This document shows positions 54,522-64,000 of a DNA stretch of 64,000 nt, piece after piece. Location: the NCBI GenBank assembly GCA_019843655.1, contig JACDQD010000007.1, positions 30,049,207-30,113,206 on the forward strand. Direction: 5' to 3'. Within the stretch, counting starts at the first letter, position 1. Each line of letters begins with the position of its first letter. Position numbers and translations under genes: made by a program. Under the pieces are notes generated by a model that worked only from the letters and a program-made list of their open reading frames with translations, made no database searches and was not told where the DNA came from. Source of the DNA: Lethocerus indicus (Eukaryota; Arthropoda; Insecta; Hemiptera; Belostomatidae).

Positions 54522-56871
54522 TCAGCCGATTAGGGTCGGCCGTGGTCGCGTCAACCGCCTATCGGCCCGGTGTCCGGGCCGAACATAATTTTTCATTTCT
54601 TTTCTTAAAGTATTGTCGAAATCTGTCGATATCTCTTCTGAAATTTAGCCACCGCCGATTTTCAACCAGTTGCGCTGTAAGGCGTGCAGCGCGTCGACAC
54701 GCTTCGTTCAAAAAGCGCCAAAAACCAAAAGCGGCGAGTCAGCCACGTCGTCTTGAGCCGACACAGTTCTAGGCGCATCGCATTACCGCGCGTTATACCG
54801 TGAGCGCGGCGCGCGCTACCGAAAGTTAAATCGGTGGCGCAAGTGGTTAATGGTTTTAATTTCTGTTTCCGCCTCAATTACGTTGTTCCATTACAATTGT
54901 ATAATAGAATGTACTGTAGTCGATCGCGGCGTGTTTACACTCCTCGGAATTGAGCCGTTACCTCCTGTAACCTCGCGGGAAGGTTACATTATTCGGTACA
55001 GTCGAAGGTAAACTGATTACGGTAACTGAAGAGTTCCGTGCGTCGGCAGGTCGCGACATTCGGCGAAAATTAATTACCGACAATCAGACCGGAGACGTTT
55101 AAAACGACCGCGCCGTATTCCGTTTAATCCTAAGACGGAAAGTACTCGAGATATAACCATAGTAACCTGCCTTATTTAAACAATAATAGTTACACTACTG
55201 CTGTACGATTCTGACCAGCGGATAGCCGAATCGCGTAAAAATACGCTTTTCTCCCTTTAATTACAGATTTTTTAACAATTTACGAATCTCCGCGATTCCT
55301 TAATTTATAATTGTTTATGTTGTGTCCAATTTATGAAAAGTTAGGTTTAATATTTGTTTCGAATTTTGATAGGCCTGTCGAGAAATTTTGATTTAGCGTA
55401 TTGTTGAAACCGGCGGTTAAATTTTGTTCTTTAACTCCAATTTGGCCTTGTTTTTTTTTTTTGTTTTTAATTATAAAGTTGCCATCGTAAACTGTAGTCG
55501 GAAAAAACTGGTGCGTATTCTTAGAAATTGTTGGTAATTTTCGTTTTATCGTTAGATTATGTTGTCCGTTAAAGCTGTGTATTACCGAACCTGACCCTTC
55601 GTAAAAGCGTAGTTATCAAACTGAAAAACGAATGGATTCCAGTCTGGATATCGATAAATAATTAATTTTTGTATCGGCGCAGTATTAAAATTTTGAGGAT
55701 ATTAGAAATAATAATAACCTGTGCACTAACGATAACCGCACTCTTACCTCACCCTTGTTGTAATCTTGCACTGGAAGTCGGCGGTAATAATTTTGTAAAA
55801 TTATTGAATTATTTTATTATTCCCGTTGTAGAGTATTGAAAATCATTAAAAAAAAGAAAATGTACGTTTTCGTTCGATAATTTATATCTACCTTTCGTTC
55901 GTTCTGACATTATAACACGTTCACCAAACAACAAGGAGTTCAGGTTTAGATCCGGCCAATTTATAAAATAACTTATTTATAAAAATGAAAAAGGAAACTA
56001 TTATGAAAATATGTGATTGAAAATAGCGCGATTGCGATTTCGTTCGAATTTTTATCGGACAAATTCGATTAAATTTTACAATATTTACAACTTTCGGTAC
56101 AATTTACCGACGTCGAAACTTGCATCGACTTTGCCGAACGATACTTCTCGTAAGCGTTTCGTCTGTATTGAAATTGGCCGAAGTTAAATTTTTCGAAAAT
56201 CGGAAACCGCTAAATCAGTTTACATTTTTTTTTTTCGGTGTTTTCCGGATATTTTGAGCGAAAGACCGGTTCGTTCACAGGTACCGCTCACCGCTTTTGT
56301 TAACCAAACAAAATCGAATTGTACATCGATTAACTCTGTATACCGTCGTTGTTGTAAACAGATCAAACTTTAACTTATATATATATATATACATACTTTG
56401 TATTGTAACATATTTTATTTTTCTGATAAACATTAATGTGTACGTAAATTGATTTCTTTCATATATATATATATATGTGTGTGTGTATGTAAAAGGAATA
56501 GAGATAATTTATTTTTTTGTTTTATTAATATTATTATTATTATTATTGTCTAAAAATTTGATTATTTTTTTCTTTCAAACGCCCTCTGTCAAATATACGG
56601 ATTTTTTGGTCAGCGCCGGCCAAACGTCGGTGGTGTATGAAAGAGAAGTGTTTTTATTACAGGAGAGTTTTTGAAAATTCGACTAAGTTTTATATAAAAT
56701 TTTTTCGATTAATCTAAATCCACGAGCCGCCGCCGTCTCAAAAAACTCGAGTTAATTTCGCTATAAGAAAAGCGTTTAAATTTCGACAGACTGCAAATTT
56801 GTCGGCCGATCGACAATAAATTATTTACGAGACGGTGAGCGTATTAACGTTTTGCTCTCTTCTCGCTCCAG
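54522..56871. other. Intergenic / 3' flank after MBOAT7
   Basis: No exon was recognised. It contains one copy of a dispersed repeat (55085-55440), poly-T runs and (TA)n at about 56380 and 56460. A frame continuing past the MBOAT7 stop to 54772 is discussed under rejected items. Confidence 0.6.
55085..55440 (+). repeat. Dispersed repeat, copy 1
   Basis: It shares with 57495-57800 the ordered words AAGTACTCGAGATATAA / AAATACTCGAGATATAA, AACAATAATAGT, CTGTACGATTCTGACC, CTTTTCTCCCTTTAATTACA, AATTTACGAATCTCCG and ACCGGCGGTTAAATTTTGTT. No coding sequence or terminal repeats were identified. Confidence 0.8.
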
Positions 56872-57091
56872 TTCTCATTCATCGGTTTTATTGTTACCGA
56901 CGGGAAGGCGTCTGTCGACAAGTTTTGAAATCCACGAGAAAGGTGAGGGCGAAACAATCCTCCGGTCAGTTTTACAATAGATGTTTACATTCGACCGTAA
57001 TTTATTTGTCCGACAGAACGTGGAATGGCTGTACGTGAAATACATTCGGCATTACGTGATCGCCTACCCGGTGGTCGTGAATTTCGACTGA
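56872..57091 (+). CDS. Two candidate 3' exons of an unrecognised gene
   Basis: The last exon, 57017-57091, follows TTTGTCCGACAG and reads NVEWLYVKYIRHYVIAYPVV, then VNFD and TGA. The exon before, 56872-56942, lies between CGCTCCAG and GTGAGG and is in phase (LIHRFYCYRREGVCRQVLKS then TRK). The joined sequence is aromatic and basic, suggesting a membrane or membrane-proximal tail. AATAAA lies at 57288-57293, about 200 bp downstream. I do not recognise the family and found no upstream exons with confidence. It might instead be chance. Confidence 0.3.
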
Positions 57092-57494
57092 TATCGTCCG
57101 GACGCGACGACAGCGTCGGCCGCTCCATCCTCTCCCAGACAAAGAAACCGATTGTGATCGCAGACAAACAGAATACAGACTCGTAACACGATCTGGTATA
57201 CGTTTATTTTTATTTTAAATTTTTGTTTTTATCCGTTAACGGAGGGAGCTTTTCAATAATATAAAGGTTAAATTAATATAATGATAGAATAAATTGTATT
57301 TACGGACTGTTCAATATTACTTGAAAATCGTTCCGGTTTTGGCTGGTTTTCGTTCCGAAAATCAGTAGGCAAACGTCCTCGCTGCATTAATTAACTTCCG
57401 CAAAATACTAATAGATCATCTATCGGTCTAATCTATCGCAGCGTTACCATTCGAAAGGCTGTATCACTTTTTGACAACAAATTTAAAATACACT

Positions 57495-57800
57495 TAACGA
57501 CTGCTCAATGTTCCGTTTAATTCTAAGATAGAAAATACTCGAGATATAAAGCCGACTGGTGCCCCACAGTTATTTAAACTAATTTAAACAATAATAGTGA
57601 CAGAACTACTGTACGATTCTGACCTGCGGATGGCGAATGCGTAAATACACTTTTCTCCCTTTAATTACATATTTTAACAATTTACGAATCTCCGTGATTC
57701 CTTAATTTATAATCGTTTGTATCGAGTCGAAAGATTATTCGTGAAATGTTAGGTTTAATATTTGTTACAAAACCGGCGGTTAAATTTTGTTCTTTCGATT
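57495..57800 (+). repeat. Dispersed repeat, copy 2
   Basis: It matches 55085-55440 in the same orientation, with several small deletions. Close spacing and equal orientation suggest a local duplication rather than independent insertion. Confidence 0.8.
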
Positions 57801-59189
57801 TCTTCCAAAAAATCGAAGGTAGCAAACATCTGACTTCAATAATTAACTTGACGAAATACCTAATAGATCATATTTTTGGTCTAATCTCTAGCGTTCGATT
57901 GAAAACATATATATTTTTTCGACGACGAATTAAAATACATATTTTCTGGCGTCGTCTACATTTTACAGAAAGTGGCGGCGCCGGTGCTGGTATTTTTTTT
58001 CTGTTTTCAGAATCGCCGTGAGATAAAAATTATTTTATTTTCCCCAACGAATATATACGTAGAACATGCGTTATACAAATATCGACTAATAATTTCGGGG
58101 CCTTTCTACGCTTGTATATTTAATTGTTACGATAGAGGCTGTCGGAATTGTTGAACAATATTTCGATCACGATAATCAGAGAAAATTAATATTAAAAACT
58201 GAGATGGAATCAGTTAATTCAGTGGGATTCAATTTGGACTGGTTTTGCCGCATGCCACTCGAATATATTTAGGCTTTTCGCCGTTTCCAAAAAATATATA
58301 ATAATAATAATGTATATATATATATAACCTGCAACTTGGCCCTTTAACCTTCCCCTCTAGGGTTATAGTTTTTTCTATCACCCACAGATCTTTTACTTTA
58401 TATCTCTATTCGATGTCGTTTATGTTTTCCTGAATGGTTTTACCGTCGCCGATAGCGCACTGCGATAAATACTGGAATATCCAGGAGTGCGGGGGGGAGG
58501 GGGCCGCCTGGGTGACCCCCCAACAAAATTTCTTCCTACGGGATCCCAGTCCTGTCTCAATAATAGATATATAGGGGCAGAAACAGATCCAGTAAGGGCG
58601 GTATCTGATCGGAAGTGCGGTAAAGACACCGTTGTAAATAATTCCGGGGGCCAGTCGGTACGCCCCCGACCGGGGCCCCGACCCGTCTATAATTCAGGCC
58701 CGTCTAGATTATTGAACGTGGTATGTTCTCGTTCTCTGTTGTGGCAATAATTAATAACATTTCTTGTTGGGGCGTCTGCCCGAGAGAGTTTTTTCCAACC
58801 GTTTATAAAAACCTCGTCGGCCAAAATGTGAAACGTCGTCGACCCTTCGCCGATATCCGCTAAATTTTTTTCTTCAGGATGGGGCGGGGATGGAGGGAGG
58901 ATAGGAAGACTGGAATATCTGGATGGGGGCGATGTTATTTCTTGGCCGAACCCAACCCCTCCCCACAGCACAGTTCTATTCCGAGTATAGCTTTATAAGT
59001 TGGGGGGGGGTGGATTCGACGTGACTCGTTTCTCTATACAGAGGGCGAAAAGGCCTGACTGAAATATCGAATTAACGTAGAGTTCGTAGACGGCACACAA
59101 AGTGCGCGATGCACTTCTTCACGGTGCACACAGCGAGACGGAGAAACAAACATTTTAGATTTTTCAATTTTCCCTTACGGGGGCGCCCC

Positions 59190-59840
59190 AGTGAAATCGA
59201 CGACCACTCGGTGGTATGGGACAAACTTTATAAAAATGTTTGAAATCGTCTACAACTGGTGGTATGGGACAAAGCGGGTTAAAATTCAAAAAATTTTTAT
59301 AAAAAGTTTGAAATCGTCTACAACTCGGCTCTAACCGGACGATGATGAAATTTTCGAAGGCGCGCTACGATTCGGTCCTTTCTATTGGTGAAGAGCGATT
59401 TACGGTTCGACGATATAAAAACGCGTAAAATTACAGATAATCCAGATACAACTAGATACAAGAATAGCGTTGTAGAATAAATTTATGGGACAAAGCGGGT
59501 TAAAAAAAATAAAACAAAAATTTTATAAAATGAAATCGTCTACAAGTCGGTGGTATGGGACAAAGCGGGTTAAAAATTAAAAAAATTTTATACGGATGAA
59601 ATCCTCTACAACTCGGTGGTATGGGACAAAGCGGGTTAAAAAATAAAAAAATTTATAAAATTGTCTACAACTCGGCTCTAACTGGACGATGATGAAATTT
59701 TCGAAGGCGCGCTACGATTCGGTCCTTTCTATTGGTGAAGAGCGGTTTACGGTTCGACGATATAAAAACGCGTAAAATCACAGATAATCCAGATACAACT
59801 AGATACAAGAATAGCGTTGTAGAATAAATTTCCATGGTAA
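59190..59840. repeat. Compound local duplication (about 345 bp spacing)
   Basis: A block from GGCTCTAACCGGACGATGAT to AGAATAGCGTTGTAGAATAA occurs at about 59315-59482 and again at 59670-59827 with almost no changes. Between and before the copies, GGTATGGGACAAAGCGGGTT with CTACAACTCGG recurs four or more times. Confidence 0.88.
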
Positions 59841-60824
59841 AAAAAGCCGATAATCGAGCATTAGAGTTTCGGCATAGTTTTGGCAGTATACGGAAAATGG
59901 GCGGGACGGACGGTTGAATTCGGCGGGAGAGGCGGGAAAAACTGGCTTTTCGGCTGATTTTTTATTTATTATTATTGGGGCGGCCGGCCCCGCTCCTCAA
60001 ATACTCGAACGAATAGAATAGCTGGCGATAACGGGCGATTTTGTATCGCGTCTGTCTCGTCGCTCCCGTTCAAAACAGGCCCCGCTTATATTCAGAGACG
60101 ATTGTTGTCATTTTTGAAATTTACGGACGGTTAAGAAAATTCGGTCCGGTTTTAACAATTTACAAATACTCTATCCGCTCCGAGTTTGTAAAATCTACAA
60201 TTCACGCCGAAAATATATATTAAACTAAATTCCTGGCGGGGGCGAGAAAAATGGCGGCCGGTCAGGTCTAGCAACACGAGAATAGAAATTATAAAATGGC
60301 GCTACCGCAAATTCGCTATACGAAATTCCGACAAATATACAAAGCGACGAAATAGAATTTTCTTTAAATTTAAATTGGACGCCGTCTATAATTTTAATAT
60401 AGTAATACTGTTTCTCGAACTCGTTTCATATCGGCACAAACGAAAAATACAATTCAGCGATTTTTATGCGAAAGCGGAACAGAGCGTATTTTCGCAATTT
60501 CTTCTTTTCCGATACGTCACCTTCAATTTAGCTAATAACAAATGTAGCTACTAGTTATATCCGCTTACATTACGCCGGCTTATTATATCTGCGCCGTATT
60601 GTAATTTTCCCCGCCCCCCGGCGCCCCCAACCCAACCCAAGAAATTTCTCTCTCCATTTTCTCGTTGTTGACTGTTGTGGTATTTGTCGATACGAGTGAT
60701 AATTTTGTAGGGCGGCCCCCTACAATGAGAGGGCGGTTGAAATCGGATGAAAATTGGCTGTAAATTGGATGAGGCCGGTATATATATATATATTATATTT
60801 GTTTGGCCGGGGATGAGGCTCTGC

Positions 60825-60947
60825 TGGTGGTGGTGGTGGCAGCAGCAGGTGGAGGAGGAGGAGGAGGATGAGGTATCGATCCCCGCCCCCGGGGAGGCTC
60901 ACCCACCACCACCTCCTCCAGCTCCTCCTCCTCCTCCTCCTCCTCCG
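60825..60947 (+). promoter_or_regulatory. GGN/CCN hairpin in the leader of the alpha-arrestin exon
   Basis: A G-rich arm (GGTGGTGGTGG ... GGAGGAGGAGGAGGAGG, 60825-60868) is followed by a complementary C-rich arm (CCACCACCACCTCCTCC ... CTCCTCCTCCTCCTCC, 60903-60946). The pair lies about 45 bp before the ATG. If transcribed, it would form a stable hairpin in the 5' UTR. Confidence 0.5.
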
Positions 60948-60992
60948 GGTCGGCCTCAGCCGGTACCAGTGGTCCGTACCGCGGCCGCCCCA

Positions 60993-61116
60993 ATGGACGT
61001 CACAATGGACTACATACGTGAGTTCGACATACGGCTTGAGAGGGAGATGTACTACGCCGGCGAAACGCTCTTCGGACACGTACCAATGCATACGGTGGAA
61101 AACTTCAAGCTCAGAT
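60993..61116 (+). CDS. Alpha-arrestin (ARRDC-like), first coding exon
   Basis: The frame from the ATG at 60993 reads MDVTMDYIREFDIRLEREMY, then YAGETLFGHVPMHTVENFKL and R, ending AGAT|GTGAGT in phase 1. It matches the start of the arrestin N domain: an FDI-x-L first strand, the (V/M)YYxGE(T/x)xxGxV turn, and a strand ending in K-(L/V)-R. Alpha-arrestins act as adaptors that link membrane cargo to ubiquitin ligases. ATG was chosen because homology begins right after it; a longer Pro-rich frame upstream lacks homology. The remaining exons were not found in the 2.9 kb that follow. Confidence 0.75.
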
Positions 61117-62558
61117 GTGAGTACAACAACAACAACGACAACAACAACGACAATAACAATGACAATAACAATAACGGTCTGGTTTTGGACTGGGCGCCCT
61201 CCTACCGCTAGACCCTGTGTGTCCCAACCTACGGTTAGATTATATTAAAATATTAGGATAATATGGATTACAATCGAATTCCACCCCCCGCCCCAGGACC
61301 CCAGAACATCCCGCGGGACGATTTTCCCGGAAATCGAGGAAAGCTCGTCGCCGATCGATTCCCCCTACCCCCGCCCGGCATTTCCCCCTTTAAGCGATAA
61401 TTGAAAAAAATCCGTATATCTTCAGTACTCAGGACACACATATATATCGTTATATTATCGTTTCTACAATCGTGTAGACAGTAGAGACAGTTTCTCTTCA
61501 CAATTCCGGGGGTTGGGGGCGCTATGAGATGACATTCGACACCGGGTTTGACGGGACGCGCGCCATTTCCCGAATCGAGAATTTATGTAGGAAATTTACG
61601 GAAAAACCCGTTCGTTTAACGGGGGGGGGGGGAAAACATTTCCGAGTTTTTTTTTTTTTGAAAATATCCACGAATCGACACGAGAAATGGATACAGGCGG
61701 GGCACTTTCTTAGGTCCGCGCCTAAGAGTCTTAAACTTAAATTGGGACTTAATCCGGAGTTTTCCCGGACATGCAAACCGGTCATAAATCTACGGCGGGT
61801 ACAAAATTCCCCCATCCCCGATTTATGCCCGGATTCGCGCGCGAATCCGTCCCCGGGAATCGTTTTCGGACAAATAGTCGTCATCCCCACCCCCAACCCC
61901 CCCCCGGTTATCCGAGAGAATTCTGTAGGACGCGTGACGCGATACAGATTCGAGGAATTTCGAAACCGGGAATCGATTTCCCCCTCCCGTCCTGTCTGTC
62001 ATTTAGGCCCCCCCCAAACTTCCGGCAAGACGTTTGGGGGGGGGGGGAAACATAATTCACGAGGCCGATACTCTTCATTTCCGATACCAATATATAGGAG
62101 AATACAGAAAAACGATATAGAAATATTGTGACAGGCCTAATCGATTTTTTATACAATATCTATACGATAAACAGGAAAATTTACAATAAAAGCGGAGGAC
62201 ATTTATCTCTGCTAGATTTTCAACACGAGTCAGGATTTTTACGATTTTGGGCGCGAAAATTTACTTCTTTGGGGGCCTTGGGGGGCTCAGATTGTCTAAT
62301 TAATTCGGACCGTTTTAAATGGGAATTATGACAATGGGTTTTACGTACAGTCTGTGATATTATGGCCGTTGTGGTGAAAGTTCATCGGCGATCGATATTC
62401 AACGGCGTGTCCGTCCTCTGTTTACCCGGGGGGGGGGGGCACGTCCTCCACAACCCCACCCACCCTCGCCGGGGATGAACTCGGATAATGAAAATTTTGT
62501 AATTGTCGCCAATTGTAGGCGATTTTGTTGTCGGCATTTTCCCGACACCAGATCAGTT

Positions 62559-62586
62559 GGGGTGGGGTGGGGTGGGGTTGGGGGTG
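62559..62586 (+). other. G-quadruplex-prone tract
   Basis: Four consecutive GGGG runs separated by single T, followed by GGGGG, fit the canonical quadruplex pattern with one-base loops. Confidence 0.8.
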
Positions 62587-62965
62587 GTCGACGATTTACG
62601 ACGTTCCAGGTCCAGGACGTCGTAGACAGCTGGACACAAAACCTTCCCCGCCCCCCGAATATGTTTGCCTTTCCCACCCCCGAATAAAGACTTTTTCCGT
62701 CCCATATTCCTTTTATTCCCTGTCCGATTCCCGGGGTTTGTTGTCGGCTCACAATTGTCGCTGTGTGTGTGAAAGCGAGACGATATCAGGGAATATCCGA
62801 AATCAGGGCCGAAATCCGGCATTTTGGATCTATCTGTCGGCCTCCAGCCCCGAAACTGTCGCGAAAAGTCGGTAAATCCTGACGAAATTCCGATACGAAA
62901 ATGGTTCCGGTTTTCAATAATACGATATGTACGCGCTGAATGAACTGTCGAAACTTAATAAATCC

Positions 62966-63019
62966 GGGAGAGGGATGGAGGGAGGGGGTGGTGAGGGGTG
63001 GGGTTGGGGGTGGGGGTGG
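62966..63019 (+). other. G-rich tract, second quadruplex-prone site
   Basis: The stretch from GGGAGAGGGATGGAGGGAGG to GGGGGTGGGGGTGG has at least eight runs of three or more G within 54 bp. Confidence 0.8.
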
Positions 63020-64000
63020 CGGTGACGCCCTATTCCAAGAATCGGATCCAGAATTAGGATTCCCGATTCGTAAATATTTACGAAAACAGCGCCAGAGTAG
63101 AACACTACCGGTCTAGAGGTCTACAATTATAGACGGACAACGGGGGTATAACAATAGGCGTCCGGTACCGGTTTAATCTCCGCCCCCCCCCCAATATATT
63201 ATACTTTTATCGAACCGTTCACAGGGGAAGGGAAGGGGATGACCCGATATTTTAGGAAATTTCTGTTGAAGTTCGGGCTTAATTATAGATGGGACAATTG
63301 ACAGCTTATCGGCAATACATCGGATTGAGCGTAAATAAATCGTTTTATATATTGGGGGTCGGTAAAGTCTTCTGTTATCCGGTCACTTTCTTGAGCACTA
63401 TCCGTTCCCAAAAATTTTCATTTTTTCTATCCACAATTTAAGCCTTATTATATAAAATATGCCGAAGGAAAGGAGAGTGCCGAACGAACCGAGAAACACG
63501 GAATTTTTCCCACCGGCGAAGAGTGGAATTTTACCGTTGTTCGAAAAAAGAAAATTGCGGACAAAAGGAAAGCGATAATTGATAATTGATAAGAGGGGGC
63601 GGCCGGAGCCGAAGGGAAAATGTTACACGACGACGACGACGACGATATTTTTCGACGAATTTAAAAAAAAAAATTGTACAAATTTCTCCCTATACCGTCG
63701 AGCCTACAGATATATTCGTAGAGTTGTACTCTGCGGACCAATTAGTCGATAATATAATTAATTAAACTGATAATTATGCGCGAATAACTGGAAGGAGGAG
63801 ATTGGACGAAGAGATCGTTGTGGAAAAATGTAGAAAAAGGAAGAATTTCGGGGCTTTTCTTTCTGTAATTTTCGATAAATTAAAAATTTGAATATCGGTC
63901 CATAAGCGATATTAGCGGAATTCCATTAACGGGGGATCGTTTCGATCGAATATTTTGGACGCTAACACTCGAAGAAAATTCACTCGCTCAGAGTTCGTTA

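Larger units (their letters stand above)
57092..60820. other. Intergenic region
   Basis: It contains the second copy of the dispersed repeat, a G-rich patch near 58485-58680 and a tandemly duplicated block at 59190-59840. From 58.4 kb onward the composition shifts to more G and C, with repeated poly-G and poly-C runs. No exon was recognised. Confidence 0.6.
61117..64000. other. Presumed first intron of the alpha-arrestin gene
   Basis: It begins with an (AAC)n run. The stretch has many G and C homopolymers (for example 12 G at 61621 and 11 G at 62036), GT-rich tracts, and no exon that I recognise. The open frame at 61529-62131 is a composition effect. A GAC triplet run lies near 63629-63644. 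Confidence 0.5.

Noticed and set aside
54308..54772. Open frame passing the MBOAT7 stop and ending near KAASQP, a string also found at the C-terminus of vertebrate MBOAT7
   Set aside because: The homologous C-terminal membrane segment ends in another frame with a normal stop at 54519-54521. The six-residue match lies after 75 unrelated residues and is probably coincidence, though frame uncertainty leaves slight doubt.
54833..54856. tRNA-like 5' segment (GGTGGCGCAAGTGGTTAATG)
   Set aside because: It resembles an A box, but no B box, anticodon arm or acceptor pairing follows.
60747..60992. N-terminal Pro-rich extension of the alpha-arrestin frame
   Set aside because: It is coded by triplet runs that form a hairpin, and arrestin homology starts right after the ATG at 60993, so I treat this as 5' UTR.
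61529..62131. 200-codon open frame downstream of the alpha-arrestin exon
   Set aside because: It is crossed by long G, T and C homopolymers of uncertain length and lacks arrestin strands or any other motif.

Overview
This is a draft-assembly window from an animal genome. It has multi-exon protein genes with GT/AG introns, AT-rich introns full of (TA)n tracts, exons richer in GC, and no obvious CpG depletion. The mobile elements are of kinds common in invertebrates: mariner, hAT, a Jockey-like LINE, and a DUF4817-type helix-turn-helix element. Together these suggest an invertebrate, most likely an arthropod or other ecdysozoan. That placement is inference; no sequence here names the species. 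I saw no bacterial genes, rRNA, tRNA or CRISPR array.

Layout. From about 3.1 to 8.2 kb (+) lie the last four exons of a RAD23-type nucleotide-excision-repair and proteasome-shuttle gene: UBA1, XPC-binding domain, an Ala/Thr linker, and a damaged UBA2 exon. Its 5' exons (ubiquitin-like domain) are probably left of the window. From 12.4 to 23.9 kb (-) there is a gene not matched to a named family: a small secreted cysteine-containing protein assembled from phase-compatible exons, with two candidate alternative terminal exons. Its introns hold three families of tandem repeats and a mariner remnant. From 25.2 to 41.6 kb there is no gene. This is a satellite block: a 12-bp minisatellite, a 104-bp satellite (A), a diverged GCATTTT-type array (C), a 100-N gap, a 105-bp satellite (B) that is the reverse-complement relative of A, and a roughly 20-bp TAAAAATGGCATTTTGG-type array (D). 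From 43.7 to 54.5 kb (+) lies an eight-exon MBOAT7-type lysophosphatidylinositol acyltransferase gene whose introns carry a Jockey LINE tail, a hAT relic and mariner pieces. At 56.9-57.1 kb (+) two candidate 3' exons of an unrecognised gene are visible. At about 61 kb (+) lies the first coding exon of an alpha-arrestin (ARRDC-like), with a GGN/CCN hairpin upstream; its remaining exons are beyond the window or not recognisable.

The genes have unrelated roles (DNA repair and proteolysis, a secreted protein, phosphoinositide remodelling, arrestin-type trafficking) and I see no reason to treat them as a functional cluster. The most informative points are the opposite-strand organisation of the A and B satellites, the new small secreted gene with duplicated C-terminal exons, the set of deletion-derivative mariners, and a run of single-base losses at short homopolymers in MBOAT7. 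Those losses look like consensus errors rather than a dead gene.
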